NCBI RefSeq assembly: GCF_024763615.1
Contig: NC_077223.1
Coordinates: forward strand, 110,236,627-110,300,626
DNA length: 64,000 bases
Reading direction: 5' to 3'
Origin: Phlebotomus papatasi
Taxonomy: Eukaryota; Arthropoda; Insecta; Diptera; Psychodidae
The notes under the pieces were generated by a model. That model was not told the origin of the DNA. It ran no database searches and saw only the letters and a program-made list of their open reading frames with translations. Below are positions 9,991 to 23,063 of the stretch, piece after piece; position 1 is the stretch's first letter, and the number at the start of each line of letters is the position of its first letter. Both the position numbers and the translations under genes were made by a program.

Positions 9991-10395
9991 CACTGAAAAG
10001 TATTTTATAAAATTGTTCGTAAGTGTGAAATTCCTGGCTCGTAAAGCGTATAACCCACAAACAAGTTAGTAAAAGTTTATGCTTTTTCTCACAAACTTTG
10101 TTGATGAGCATTTTTTGTTCTTTTACAAACACTTGGTCGCAAATCTTTGTTTATGTGACAAAACTCTACGAACAAATGACAAAATAACATTTTTTGAGTG
10201 TTTACAAACATATCCAAACAAATATTTGTAAAAGCAAAAAATGCTAGTCAAGAAATTATGTTATGAACAAGTTTTGTTAGAAATACAAATTTTTACAAAC
10301 TTGTGTGTAAGTTATACGATTTACGAGCCTTTTGTAAGTCCCAGTAAGAATTCACAAATATTTGCGAACAATTTTACGAAATATTTTTATGTGTG
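9991..10395. mobile_element. Foldback MITE M, copy 1
   Basis: Left (AGTATTTTATAAAATTGTTC) and right (GAACAATTTTACGAAATATT) ends are inverted repeats, and the interior is full of inverted ACAAACTT/TTACGAACA motifs. A shorter relative occupies 35731-35963 and shares the right half. Confidence 0.7.
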
Positions 10396-10515
10396 GAGCG
10401 AAAAAAAAATACATTAGAATTGTTTTTTGACTGATTTCTTAATCGATTTTGACAGTTTCCATGGGTTTAGATAAATATACAAAAGCGTTCTTATGGATTT
10501 GAGTAGCTTTTTTTC

Positions 10516-10756
10516 ACTCTGAAAAAAATGTTTTGTCAAATTAACAAGATCAGTTTGTAAAAAGGATGTTCTTCCATACAGAATATGGAAAAGTTTTGTC
10601 AAATCGGCGGCCAACTGGATCTTGTTAAAAGTTTGTCAAAAGGGTGTTTTTCTGTGTAAAATATAAGAAAGAGTTTTGTTAAATTGGTAAATAATATCTT
10701 TTTAACAAAATTTAACAAAATCCATTTGTTCGTTTAACAAGACATTTTTTCAGAGT
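10516..10756. mobile_element. MITE X with inverted ends
   Basis: The ends ACTCTGAAAAAAATGTTTTG and the near complement ending CATTTTTTCAGAGT bound 241 bp of A+T-rich sequence. No second copy was seen in the window. Confidence 0.55.
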
Positions 10757-10860
10757 AGGGGAAATCGCACTTTTACTTCAAAATAATGTCCGATAAGAAA
10801 TGTTAGACGAAAGAGACTTTAGTGTTTACTTGAAAAAATCGGAATAAATGAGACTATTTA

Positions 10861-11042
10861 CACCGCCGCATTAGTTTGGGATTGAACTATTCCAAAACCG
10901 GATTTAGAATAATTAAGTCTTAATCTAAGGCCGCAATCTAAACGATTTCATTGAGGTCATTTAGACTGTCGTATTAGATTCTCACTGAATTGTCCCAGAA
11001 ACCGATTTTGGGACAATTCAATCTCAATCCAATGCTGCGGTG
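10861..11042. mobile_element. MITE Y with inverted ends and TA duplication
   Basis: CACCGCCGCATT at the left and AATGCTGCGGTG at the right are inverted, with further arm similarity (GGGATTGAACTATTCCAAAA against its counterpart). TA flanks both ends (10859-10860, 11043-11044). Confidence 0.65.
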
Positions 11043-11371
11043 TATATGGCTTCAATGATTTTAGTCCGATTCTGAGGATTTTAATTTGTTCAGGAAGGTC
11101 ATAGATTTGTTTTCTTCTTTTTTTTTTTAAAGAAAAGATATTAGCAATAGCTCCAATTCTTCTTTGATACTTCTTTCAATTCTTCTTCGGAAATTATCAA
11201 TCCTTAAGTTTTTTTTAATTTAAAATTCATCTTTGATCCAATGCCACATCGGTTTTCGTATTCGGAAAATTATTAAGTAAAAATGAGAAATAAATCTTTA
11301 AATCCTGAAAAATGTCCAAATGCACTTTTCTATAAATACAAATTAAATTAAGGAAAATTTCAAATTTAATC

Positions 11372-11586
11372 TTAACCCTAAACCTACAAAGATCGGTTTA
11401 TAAACTTTTTAAGATTAACACATATTTAAACGGGGCAATGTCGTTATCAAAATTTATGGATTTCTTAAAATATGCACGTGATATAGTTTTAAGTTTAAAT
11501 TCTAATTTTTTTCTCTATTCCAAGAAATATTTGTTGAAATGCCGCGCGTACTAGCAAAAATGACCAAAAACGGTTGGTAGGTTTAC
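11372..11586 (+). mobile_element. Second copy of the 731-1467 TIR element, without nested MITE
   Basis: TTAACCCTAAACCTAC at the left and GGTAGGTTTA at the right match the ends at 731 and 1451. The middle aligns with 731-845 and then with the sequence after 1065, which shows the site into which the MITE at 848-1063 jumped. Confidence 0.7.
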
Positions 11587-12004
11587 TTTTTGATGGTTTT
11601 GATGGTTTCGTAAGGTGAAAGTTTACTAAAGAAACCAAGAAGGTATTTTTGGAAGAAAATACTCGAAAATTGAATGCAAAATGCTCTTTTCGAGCCTCAA
11701 AATCTTTTCAGTCGAAGTTTGTTGCACCAAAAATTCAATGCTGATCCGATTTTGATTATTTTGGGGGAGGGAGGGTAAAGTGGAACCGTTACGATCTTCG
11801 GTGACCCGCAAAAAAAAAGTATTTCCGAACGTTTTTTGCTTCTTCCCCGCCCACCCCTTTCGTCCCCTTCAAAACCAGTTTTTGTGGTTTATTTCAAAAA
11901 CGGCTACTACGATTTCTTTTATTTCGTGACATATTTCAGTAATGGTCCAGGCGAACATTTCGTTCAAACACACCCATAACCTATAAGAATCGCCATCTTG
12001 AATT

Positions 12005-12130
12005 TTTGGAGATCGAAGTTTTTAGTACTTTAGAGAGCTTACTTTTCAACCGATTTGGTCAAATTCAGATTTGCTGGAAAGGTCTTGAAATGAGTAATGG
12101 TAATGAATCGGTTAAATAACTGTAAATGAT
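12005..12130 (-). repeat. Dispersed repeat L, fragment
   Basis: TTTTCAACCGATTTGGTCAA and GGAAAGGTCTTGAAATGAGT with AATCGGTTAAA match the L copies at 14245-14560, 29600-29755 and 50025-50320 in the orientation of the last. Confidence 0.55.
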
Positions 12131-12574
12131 TTATCTTTCTCGTGTTTAAATTTTTTATTTTTTTGTTTTTGCGTATTTATTTGCCAGTTTTGGATTTTGA
12201 AATAATCTAAGTGATTTTATCATTATGATATAATTCAATCGCTAGTAAACCCGTAAGCACCAAAAGACCATTCAAGAAAAATAATTCACGTACAGCTCTG
12301 TCTCGACTTATGACATTTTCAATATAAAAAATTATATGTATTTTTGTTGAGTTTAACGAACCTCTTGTAGTAATCTTACAAACTCAAAATATTTAAGGAT
12401 AACTTAGACGAATACCTTTCCAAAAATGTCAAATTTGCCTAAAATGGTTAATTAGTTGAGTAGCAATGAAAAATTATGTACTAAAAAATACAACATTTTT
12501 CAAAAATTCGATTTCAGAAACTAGAACCGTTCAAGCAAAATATTACTTTTTATTAAGTGCTCTTTTTAAACCTA

Positions 12575-12828
12575 CGCTGAGTGAGTGAAATTCGAAAAAG
12601 TTAAGATAACATTCCGGAAATGTTAATTTTACCCTGCAGTATTGATCTAAAATGTGTAAATATTACCCTTTTTAGGTGTATTAGGGGTTAAAGGTACCCC
12701 TTTTCATGTTAATTTTACCCTTAAAAAGGTGTAAAATTAACATTAAAAAATATTGATATATTTTTACACCGAAAAAGTGTTAAATTTCTGAGGAAAAAAT
12801 GTTAATCGCATCCTATTTTTTCTCAGTG
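12575..12828 (+). mobile_element. Family B MITE, copy 2
   Basis: Same ends and core as 8193-8446, flanked by TA on both sides (12573-12574, 12829-12830). Confidence 0.82.
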
Positions 12829-12829
12829 T

Positions 12830-14244
12830 AGAGGACTTATAGAAAATTTAATTTTCTTAAATTTTCCTCAGTGCATGGTCAATTGATGTGAGAGAAGTGG
12901 CATTTGAAGGCAAAATTGGACTGTGGCTAGTGTTGTATGGGAAAATTTAGGGATTACTTGTGCTCCGTGTTTGAATTTGATTTCCCATCCTGAAGATTTT
13001 CCCGGAAATCCTCAATAGAGATCCGGGCAAAGAGATACTTCAAATAAAATGAATAATTATAGGGGTTGGATTGGAGATTTTCCTTTTCGGAAATTTTCCC
13101 GCATCTCCAGTTTCCCCACAGATTTCTGTTAGCAAACCCTTGGAAGACGATTATGAATCTCATATTCATTGGACATTGCGGAGGACACACAATAATGGGT
13201 CATTGAATCGAAATAATAAGAAATATGCCTTTGAGTGCTGAGGAGGAAAAGCTCTTTTTGTGTATATCTGTTCCATGTGAAATTGGATTAAGCGGATTAG
13301 GAGGTTCCCTTTGGGGAGGGAAAATTTTTGAGATGAAAAAAAAACCCTTCTTTTTATCTATTTACTCAGAGATTTTTCTATATTCTTCCTATTCATTCTT
13401 TTTGCGATCTCAAACAGAAGTTTTTCCCCTTGAACTTATCTCATTTTCCTTTTCTTTTGTCGCTAGGGTGCAAAAATATGAGCCTGCCCGAGAAAGAATA
13501 AAAGCCAAATAAGAAATGTAAACGAGAAAGGAATTTTTTTTTGCAATTCCTTTGAAATATCTTTTAAAATTTTCTCATGGGATATTCTAAAGATAAAATT
13601 TTAATTTATTTGCCTGGTGATTCTGTGTGACTTTTCCCTGAATTTCGTGGAAGGTGATTCAATTGGGATAGAAAGTGAAAATTCATGAAAAATGCACAGA
13701 ATGTATAAACTTTGCTATGTGGAGGAATGTATAAGAAATTAAAGAAATTTTTCCATCTAAGAATTCATACGTGAGACCTAAAAATGTTCCGGTTTTTCTT
13801 TTTTATTTGCCCTCCCTGACTTCCGGCTGAATTTTCATGTTTATCTTTTCCATTTATAGAAGCATCCGGGGAGTTGACAGGAAAATGCTGCAGCGGATTT
13901 TCAGGATCCTCAGCTACCCGGAAATTACCTCTCAAATGAAATTCATAAATCATATTTGAACTTATGCAGGATCGAGTCAAGTGGGAGGGGGATGTTGACC
14001 TGGGGAGAAAATTGGAAAGTTTAGAATGAAGCTCCCTTTCGACCAGAATTAATTGCTCGTTGGGGCTTTTGCGACAACATTCCCAAGAACTTTCTCCTGA
14101 ATATCCCACGAGGACCTATGAGTGCTGCTAATGGGTTTGGGTTACTGCCCAAAAATCCCTTTTTGAAATCTAATTCACTGGATGAAACATTTTTAAGAGA
14201 GAGATACGGAAAAACTCTTAAAAAAAGTGGTGGAAAAGCGTTTC
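12830..14244. other. Unique-looking intergenic stretch
   Basis: Frames of 78-114 codons exist on both strands (for example 13225-13512 plus, 13765-14109 minus). None resembles a known protein or has splice partners. No repeat was recognised. Confidence 0.5.
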
Positions 14245-14560
14245 ATGCTTCGCGAAATGCTCGAACTTGTAGCTTAGATGCTATACCTCAATAGCCTCAA
14301 TAGTACTTTCTCATCAATTACCGATTCACAACCGATTTGAACCGATTCATAAATCGCTCATAAGATCGCCCAAAATATAGCTTAGGAGCAATACAGTTTA
14401 TTTTCTGATAAAAATTAGTTATCGGTTATGAATCGGTTCATTACCGGTCTAGAACCGATTGGAAACGGTTCAGACTTATCAGAAACTTCAAGACCTTTCC
14501 AACAGGCAAACCATGACCCAATTCGGTTGAGAAATGTGGTCTCTAGAGCCTTTTTAACCT
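14245..14560 (+). repeat. Dispersed repeat L, longest copy
   Basis: It contains repeated ACCGATTC/GAACCGATT motifs (TTATCGGTTATGAATCGGTT, GTCTAGAACCGATTGGAAAC), then AAGACCTTTCCAACAGG and ATTCGGTTGAGAAATG. Matching blocks occur at 12005-12130, 29600-29755 and 50025-50320. The class is unknown. Confidence 0.65.
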
Positions 14561-14699
14561 TTGGTTAAATTAAGTAAATTAGTAAATTTGGTAAATAAAT
14601 CGATAAATTTAGCATGTAAAAAAATAAAATTAATAAGTTTATTAAATCTTAGTAATTAAAAGTCTATTTTGGTAACTAAAATTTGAAAATGGTGCATAA

Positions 14700-14985
14700 T
14701 GACTCTAGCACACTTTTAAATCAAGAAAATTTCATGAAATCAAAATTCACATCCATTTTTCTCTAAAAACTTCACGTATGTCTGTCTTACTCCTTCGTAC
14801 TCTTCTTCTTCTTCTTCTTTTGAACATCACACCAAATTAAATTTAGTTCAGTCCAATTTTGAGACCGAAAGAGTGGGATAGACTCATGCAAATCTTTTGA
14901 GAGAGAAAGAGACGATAATTTTGATTTCATGAAATTATACTGAGCTAAAAGTTGTGCCGAAGGCATGATGACTCCCTCATACCCT
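14700..14985 (+). repeat. Repeat pair U, copy 1
   Basis: It aligns with 15390-15640: TTTCATGAA, ATGTCTGTCTTA, TCTTCTTC, CAAATTAAATTTAG and GAAAGA(G/A)TG(G/A)GATA occur in the same order. The arms TTTCATGAAATCAAAATT (left) and its complement near 14928 make it partly palindromic. Confidence 0.65.
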
Positions 14986-15019
14986 TTATAAGGGAAGAGC
15001 ACCAGCGATCGGCAGTGTT

Positions 15020-15192
15020 CCTCGGATCGTCAAGTTATTGTCATATAATTGCATCAATTAAAATGAACTTTTAAAAATTATCAGTTACTTTTTATCATTT
15101 AATTCTCACAAGAATACAGTGCATTACTGGAAATTTAATTTATAAAACCAATTTTCCGTGAAAGACCTGATTAAATTCGTGACGATCCGAGG
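15020..15192. mobile_element. Small MITE V between the U repeats
   Basis: The left end CCTCGGATCGTCA (15020-15032) is the exact complement of TGACGATCCGAGG at the right end. 173 bp; no clear target duplication. Confidence 0.6.
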
Positions 15193-15389
15193 TACAGAGT
15201 ACACAGTAGCAATTACATTTATTTTTTATTATTTTTTTATAAAATTTTAAAGTTCAAACGCACAGAGATAGTTAAATGGATCACTAATATACCGATTAGC
15301 ATACACAAAAAATACCAAATAATATTTTGAGGCTTATATTTTCAACTAAATATCGAACATGTCTCCTAACATTCCGATCCAGGGTACTT

Positions 15390-15640
15390 TTACCTTATCA
15401 GGAAAATTTCATGAAGTTGAAAATGGAATCCTCTTCTTTTTCACACAGTTTGCATATGTCTGTCTTATTCTTTCGCACTCTTCTTCTTTTAAACATCTTA
15501 GCAAATTAAATTTAGGTCAACCGAATTTGCAGGGCGAAAGAATGAGATAAACATATCCAAAACGTGTGAGAAAGAAAGGGATGTGAATTTCGATAACTTG
15601 AAATTTTCCTGATCTAAAATATTTGCCGGAGACATTATTT
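15390..15640 (+). repeat. Repeat pair U, copy 2
   Basis: A diverged copy of 14700-14985, in the same orientation about 690 bp away. The frames at 15327-15550 are by-products of it. Confidence 0.6.
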
Positions 15641-15644
15641 ACCA

Positions 15645-17844
15645 TTAAAAAAACCTACCAATCTGGTCTAACCTTTTTTATTGACCGAAATTGATTTTTT
15701 CTCCAAGAAAAACTTTGGAATCAAGAACTTTGGATCATAGTTCGTTTATGCCACTCACACAATCGAGTAGTTTTATGAGTATAATTTTAATGCTAATTTT
15801 TTTAAACTTATAAGCATGCAGTCACAATCAATAATAATCCCAAGTAGCAAAGTAGGTAATATAAACGAAATAGGGCTAATACGGCTAATAGTAATTACTA
15901 AGCTTAAGTTTTACAAATGTAAATAGTACCCTTCGAAAAACTTTCAAACGATTGACGTTATTACTTCAGTTAATTCTGATTAATTTCTATCAGGTAAATA
16001 TAACGTAATATTGAGGTAAAAAAGTGGAAAGATCTTAAAAATACACCAAGTCATTCCCGTCATTCCCTAATTTGTAAACTATACCAATTTTTTTCTAGCC
16101 AAGTTTAGCTGAATAAAACTGACATATTTCCTTGCATTATGTTCCTTTAGCAAAGCATTTTAATATTTAATTTTCAATAAACCCTTTTCCTCAATTAAGA
16201 GATTGAGAACAAAGAGCTCTTGCTTGTTTCAAAACAAGCATAAAATAATTGAAACAGCTTCTAGCATAAATTCAATGAGCATCTCATGGAAATAGAAAGG
16301 ATTTTCAATGGATTCAACTATGCACGATGGAATTCATAAATGGTTGGTTGTTGACTGAATTGGAGCTTTTGTTGTGATTTGCCAATTCCATCAATTGAGA
16401 AATGTATACCATAACTCAATAAAATACACAAATCTCCCTTGTCCACCTCTTTGTGACGCGAAGTATGAGGTGGATATTCTCCAGTTAGCACAATAGGGAT
16501 CATCCCTTGTTTGATGTACAACGCATTGTTTTGCCCAATGCGTAGAGGTGGAATCTATTAGACGAGATTTCCCTTCTCCGGCCAATTCAATTTGGGATTC
16601 TTCCCAGAACAAAGATGAGAATTAATGGATTTGTCTGGCTTCAGCACAGAATTGAAATTCCGGCCAGTTGGTTGGTGTTACACCCGCTGTTGCGTTCAAA
16701 TATCCCATGCTTTGCAAATTATAAAAAAAACCAAACTCACTGACCATTTTAATGGTATCTCTTGTGTCTGAATTTTGCGCAAAATTGCATTCAAAACTCT
16801 ATGTTGTCCGGAAGTGAACAAATATTTCATTCTCACATCGCCCATTGTTGGGGGTGGCAGAAAAAAATTCCATATAACCTCAGTGAACAGTATATAGTCA
16901 GATGAGTGGAAAAATTGCTACAAATTCACATAAACAGAACCAATGTTATATGTGCAATTTGGTGGTGTGAAAGAACCCCAGAAAGAGCACTGAAAATGCC
17001 CAAAAGGAATGGGTAACAAAAATTCGCGGTGTGCTCCTAACGAGATGTACTCAATGAATTTAGAATATTTTTATGAATAATACTTAGCTGACCAGGTCGG
17101 CAACCTTGTTCTTTTTTCACCAAAAACCAATAATAAAGACTAAATTTTTTAGTAAATTCTAAAAAAAATCCCAAGGAGCAAAATTTAGAAATCTTCGCAC
17201 TCTCTTACCTGAATATTACCTTATTTTTACCTTATGTAATTAGGTCGCAACTGACTCTAGAGAGATAACGTTAATCTATCGAAGGTACCCAAGAAGCAAA
17301 ATAGCTGCCTTTTAGAACCAAGTATTAGACAAGTCTTTTAGTGCACCTTTAAAAGGCTTAAAGTGAACATTTTCTGTTGAAATTCCCATAGCAGCTTTTA
17401 AGATCTGTAAGAGTGCGCCACTTTACTCGTAGTAATCTCAGTGATGGAAGCAAGAGCGTTATAAGTAAATAAATAGATTTTTGGTTCTATAGTGCCTTTC
17501 TTAGGGAATTCTACAAGACAATTTTAAGAAAAAATTGCTGCTTGGGTATGTCTTAGTGGGCTTGCGTAATTTTCTTGAGGTAGGATTAACGTCAGTAAAA
17601 CGTATGTTTTTGCGATTTGCTGAAGTTGTTAGGCTACCCATTAGGTTATCCTCCTGAATCCTACCCATTAAGTTCTCCAAGTTGAGAATACTGACACTTT
17701 TTTCTAACAAAATCCTTACAATTAATAAAATCACTCGAAAGATTCCGATTGAATCTCCAAAGGAGAACAGAATTCTAAGAATCAAATGAAATTATCGCTA
17801 CGACTGATCAGTCAGTCAGTCAGTTGGTTACCCTTTGGGGACTA
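15645..17844. other. Intergenic stretch, nothing assigned
   Basis: Short frames only (16318-16612, 17501-17785, both minus). No repeat partner in the window and no recognisable protein. A short GTCA microrepeat occurs near 17812-17824. Confidence 0.5.
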
Positions 17845-18058
17845 GGGGAAACTGGGACAGTAGTAAACACGGGGTAGTTGTTAATACTGCGATGTTTTTA
17901 ATTTAAGATATTGAATTTCAGAAGACGAGACCTATATGAATTTATAGATAGTAGAGCTATCCTTGTTCCTTGAACAAATAGTCGACTATAAGTCTAAGTA
18001 GTGTAAAGATCAGTGTTTACAACTACCTCATGTTTACTACTACTACTACAGTTTCCCC
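17845..18058. mobile_element. MITE G with GGGGAAACTG-like ends and TA duplication
   Basis: It starts GGGGAAACTGGGACAGTAGT and ends TACTACAGTTTCCCC, flanked by TA (17843-17844, 18059-18060). The ends recall those of family F (48623-49845), so a shared mobiliser is possible. Confidence 0.75.
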
Positions 18059-18060
18059 TA

Positions 18061-19852
18061 CTATTTCATAGTTAATTTAATTTCATCAAAGAGACTAAGA
18101 AAAACACTCAAATGAGTTATTTGCACTTAAAGCTATAATTCATGCGAGTAACACATGCACCACCCGTGGGTTTGCTCACGCTATCATAGTTGGGGGGTTA
18201 GTAGGTGGTGAATCACTGAACGGTCCAAGCAGGATTCGTGTAAGACCTACCAGGATCAGCTGCGAATAAGCGATTCTTCGTAAATAAGCAGTCATGATCC
18301 AGGACACAGGAGTGCTAACCCTTCGTTGGGTTGCGTTTTCACTTCTCCCTTTCGCAATTAAAGTATTTTAAAGTATTTAGGAAGTACCATCTGGGCTAAA
18401 AAAAACAGCAAAATACCGGAAATACTTTAATCTACACAAAATAGACAAAGTATATTACGATAAGAAGTACTTGGAAGATTGAGAAACACTTAAAGCAATT
18501 GCTCTGTCTCTGAGTTCGAGCAAAAATTGTAACCATGCAAATTCTGCGCTGAATTGAAATACTGTGAGTACTTCTTTTTATGGCTTTGGGCAAGAAAATG
18601 CACAAAATTAAGCCACAAACTATAGTGGGAACAATCGGAAGTAGGAATAAAAAAAATTCTTTACACTTTTACATTTTTTACCGTGTGTGCTTATTTTAAT
18701 ATTTTTTGCCATTGATTTTAATGAGTTGAACCAAGAACCCTTAATCTTCAGTTTCGAGAGAATATTCCTCAAAGGTATGCCTCATCAGGGTCAGATATTG
18801 TGTTCAAAGTTTAAGGGCTCAGAAAAGCTTTCACGAGAATTTTTTTCCTGTGCCAAAGCCCCAATTTGCCTTCAACGGAGGATTAATAAGCCCTTGAGAC
18901 TTCCAAAGGTAAAATCTGCCCATGGGAAAAGTCTCTGAAAAGCTCTTATCTCAGTGACGTCAAGAGTCATTAACCGACACACGGGTGGAGGTTGAAAGCC
19001 CAAAGTTGATTCTTTTCAACACTTGCTGGAGCTTCAAAAGTTTTCTGGCTGGAAAATCTCCCCTGTGTCTTTTCCCCTACCATCTTTCCATTTTGTTTGG
19101 GAATGAAAGCAAGAAAGTAGAAAAAAAAACTTTCTAATGAATGCTATTTGCGTACATTTGCCGATGGCATACATCAAATGATGTATCTCGTGCTTTGAAT
19201 ATCTCAGAAGTGATTTTTTCCCATCATCTTCCACCCGCATGATCGATTATTTCTCGGCGGATGGAGGCTCGATATGAATCTCACTCTTGAATGGATGTAG
19301 GCCTGTGTGTTTTCTGTAATGGCCCAGAGATGATTCTTGATGGCCAAACTCAGCCTCAGAGCTTCCCAGGAGGCTGAGGGGGATGTGGGTGGAGAAGCTG
19401 CGCCGCAGAGATGGGGCGACCATTCAAGACATGATGATGACGGACGCAAAACTTTATGGAGCACCATTCATATTTGTGAGATTCATTTTGTATTTCGAAA
19501 TGAGGCCGCGACCCTCTTCTTTAAATCTGTAGCCGTCATCCTGTCGTCAAGGAGGATGAGTAGCATTAAGGAGAAAGGCACGGATTTACCAATTCATGAT
19601 GCTTTTTCTGGCTTCACCATGAGGTTCTTCATCTTTAAGATTTTTTTTTTCAAGAAAGAAATATGTTTTTCAGCTATTTCTGTTATTCAGGAAAATTTTT
19701 GGTTATAATTTTCTTTTCAGTGAATGGGTTTTGGTATTTACAACCTGTGAAAAGGTTTTCCGCAGAATTTTTCTTAAGGTTGGATACCAACGCTAAGACG
19801 GCGATGGATGGATAGTATATTCCATTTATTTATTACAATTGTAATCTTATTC
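18061..19852. other. Intergenic stretch with a possible decayed transposon at 18150-18350
   Basis: 18150-18350 is richer in G+C and reads like a transposon tail, but no domain could be translated. Frames at 19204-19467 (minus) and 19337-19708 (plus) overlap each other and match nothing known. No gene is supported. Confidence 0.4.
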
Positions 19853-20103
19853 CACTGATAAAAAAGAGGCTACGGTTAACTTTTTTTCGTCATAACTTTA
19901 ACACTTTTCGGGTGTAAAAATACATAAACATTTTTTAATGTTAATTTTACACCTTTTGAGGATAAAATCAACATGGAAAAGGGTAACTTTAACCCATAAT
20001 ACACCTAAAAAGGGTAATATTTACACCGATTTCGGATCAATACTGCAGGGTAAAATCAACATTTCCGGAATGTTATTTTGACTTTTTCGGATTTCTCTCA
20101 GTG
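19853..20103 (-). mobile_element. Family B MITE, copy 3
   Basis: Opposite orientation to copies 1 and 2: CACTGATAAAAAAGAGGCTA at the left, TTCGGATTTCTCTCAGTG at the right, with the shared core TACTGCAGGGTAAAAT. Confidence 0.82.
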
Positions 20104-22238
20104 ATTTAAATTTATTAAATCACTGATTATAATAAATTTATTAAATCACTGATTATAATAAATTTAAATAAATAATAATAATCACTATTATTATTTATTT
20201 TGAATAATTTTCCAGTAGAAACATATTCAATGAATTCTTCTTTGAACAACTTTTCTCTGGAAAATCAACAATGTTGTATTGGTGAGAAATAATAAAAAGA
20301 AATACATTGAGTTGATGCTGATTCTAAAAATCAATCTGCAAAGTGATTTCAACATTTTGTGGTTCAATGAAAAGTCTGCATAGATGGAAAATATGCTGGA
20401 GGAAAAATGTCTCTGCAGAAAATATTGAATCTTGTGACATTTTCAGCATTTTTGTGGAAAATCCCTGGGAAATGGCATTAGAAATTGCATTGAATTCTCC
20501 TGCATTCGATGAATAAATTCCAAAAGTTTAAATATTATTCTGCAATCGTGTTCAAAATATGGAAAATCTTGCTACTTATTTATCACTTTACTGTTGAGTC
20601 TGATGAGACACGTATTTTGCATTTAAATTATCTCATCCCAAACTGAAAATGAAATGACATAATTGTACAAAGTACACTGCAAAGAAAAACCCCGTAACAC
20701 AAATTTCAATCACGTCTCTTGTGAGACTTTTGGAGTTGTTCTTATCTCAAACTACAATGTCTTTAATACATTAGTTTTCCTCTGAGAGCACATATACTCT
20801 TTGAAGATTCCTCAATAACTTTCCCTCCACGTGGGTGAAATATAAATTTTGCACTTTTCACCCTCGAGCTCTCAAAAAATTTATTCATAATTAAAATCGT
20901 ACATGAGGGTTTTTCCAATAAGCAGGAAAATCTCATTACATCCCCATCGATTTTCACAGAGAGATAGAGAAGGAGAGTTAAGAAGATGCCAAAGAGCAAT
21001 AATATAATGTAATGAAAATCACTGAAAAGATTGTGGCATATTTTTTAATGAAATAAATTACGTGACAATGGTGCAAAAATTCTCTCCATTGACTTTGAGA
21101 ATAGATGGGAAAATCTCATTTTACGCTTGTGAAGCATCAAGCTGAGACTTCAAGTGACTCCGTCTGATGGGCTTTTCTCGGCTTTTCTTCGTTACCGGAA
21201 GAATTGTCTGCCAGGATTTATGATTCGATTAGTGCTGTGTCCTCGTGCTGAGGCTCAAGACAATTTACGACATCAGAGGAAGATAGTCAATGTTGGTCAA
21301 ATGTCCCATCCTGCAATCCTCTCCATTGACTGCATACAAAGGCGCAACCCGGGGAAAACCATGAAATTTCCTTCAAATACAAATTAGGTCGACCACCCCA
21401 GGATGGTCTGTCCCTCGAATGTGGCAGAAGAACAAATAATGTGGAAATCACTGGCATATAAATAAAATTAGATGGGACTCAGTCAGCATTTCCGCTGGAC
21501 TGGGGACCGGATATAAAATATCAGTGTCGTGCCTCGTGGATGTCCTACGCCCAAGAAGCAATAAAGCACATTGAGGCGGTGGAAGAAGCGGAAACAGCAT
21601 AGTTAGACAAATCCCTCGTCTCACACGATTGTCACTGATATTGTTGGTGAGATAGCATACGAAATTGGGACACTGAACCTCACCAGAAACAGAGTTGAAA
21701 TGCAAGATTAAGAGCAGATTTTTATAAATGTTAAATAAATTACCCAACTAACACAAGTTAAGTTGTTACTTCCCCAATGCTATAACTTAAGGCACTGCTT
21801 CCATGTTCTCAAAAAAGAATTTTGTCTATTTGCATAAAACAAGCCCTTAATAAGTAAGTACGAACCCGAGAGCTCACAGTCATAGAGATACCACTATATC
21901 CATTGATCTATTGAGGCCCCTTCTATACAAACTACTTCATCCAGGACTATAACAAACAACTTAATTAAGTACTTAATGTTAAAACTGAGACATACTATAT
22001 AATTTTTCCTCCTCGTCACAAAGCACAGACGTTCGTCTTAATTTTATATATATATATATTAAGATAGTTAAATTTACAACTCCTCAAACTTAAGTCATTG
22101 AATCAGGGACTTCTCTGGTGATTACCAGTGAAAAGGTGTCAACCCAAAAGGAAAAACACTGTGTGATTTTTATGTGATTTTCAGTTTTGCCCATGCAAAA
22201 AAAGTGTTTTGTAGTTTAGTCAGTTTAGTCCATAATGA
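20104..22238. other. Intergenic stretch, nothing assigned
   Basis: It opens with a short direct repeat of TTATTAAATCACTGATTATAA-type sequence (20106-20165). An alternating (TA)n run sits around 22047-22060. Frames of 77-99 codons (20763-20999, 21154-21387, 21448-21747) match nothing recognisable. Confidence 0.5.
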
Positions 22239-22246
22239 CTTTAAAG

Positions 22247-22375
22247 CAGAGGTGTGCAAGAACCGTTGAAACCGAATAAACGTCAAAATAAGTTTGTTCA
22301 AGTAGCGTTTTGACCATTGACGTATATGTTTCATTTGACATTTTTTCGGTTTCAAACGGTTCTTGTACACCTCTG
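22247..22375. mobile_element. hAT-type MITE with 8-bp target duplication
   Basis: The ends CAGAGGTGTGCAAGAACCGT and the complement ending CACCTCTG bound 129 bp. The flanks are identical 8-mers CTTTAAAG (22239-22246 and 22376-22383). CAGNGGTG ends and 8-bp duplications are hallmarks of the hAT superfamily. Confidence 0.88.
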
Positions 22376-23063
22376 CTTTAAAGGTATTTAAAATCTCTCT
22401 TTTAAAAAATATTAACGCATATCATTTTAATTTAAAAAATAAATTGGTCTAAAAAAGAATACGTGCTGTATTAAGAAAATCAATAATATGTGATTTGCTA
22501 TTTTACCGCGATAATAAAAGAAATTTTTGCGCAAAAATGCTCTTCAGAAAATTTATAATCAAAAAATGTTTTATTAGACCAATACAGCATTAATCTAATA
22601 AAATTTTTTCTAATAGAATTTTCTTGTAGTATTTTTAAAAGCATCATTGAACTTACTGAGGGGAGCCACAATTTTTAAAACGATTTTCTTAATGCTTCTG
22701 CAACTTTATTTACCATAAATAAGTTAAAATTTACAAAAATCCTGTTACCTGTTTATAAAATTATTTAGCTATTACGAAGCTTAGGATCGTACGAGGCATG
22801 GACATTTCCCTCTACCCCTCATTTATGTTTTCGACGTTTTACTAACAAAAAAATTACATTCACGCTGTGTCGAAACTTATCTTCGATAATGATGGATACA
22901 GGGGCTTAATGGCCTAGGGGAAAACTCGCTACCTTCACTCGACTTAAGCTTCGGACAATTAATTTTTTTCTCCATGCACCTTATGGATTTCACCCATAAA
23001 CCTTTTCTGAAAATGTGAGGCATTGGACTAGATATTAAAATATAATATTATAATGGGCCAAAT

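Noticed and set aside
19337..19708. 123-codon plus-strand frame
   Set aside because: It is overlapped by an 87-codon minus-strand frame, with no domain and no conserved neighbour; no support for a gene.
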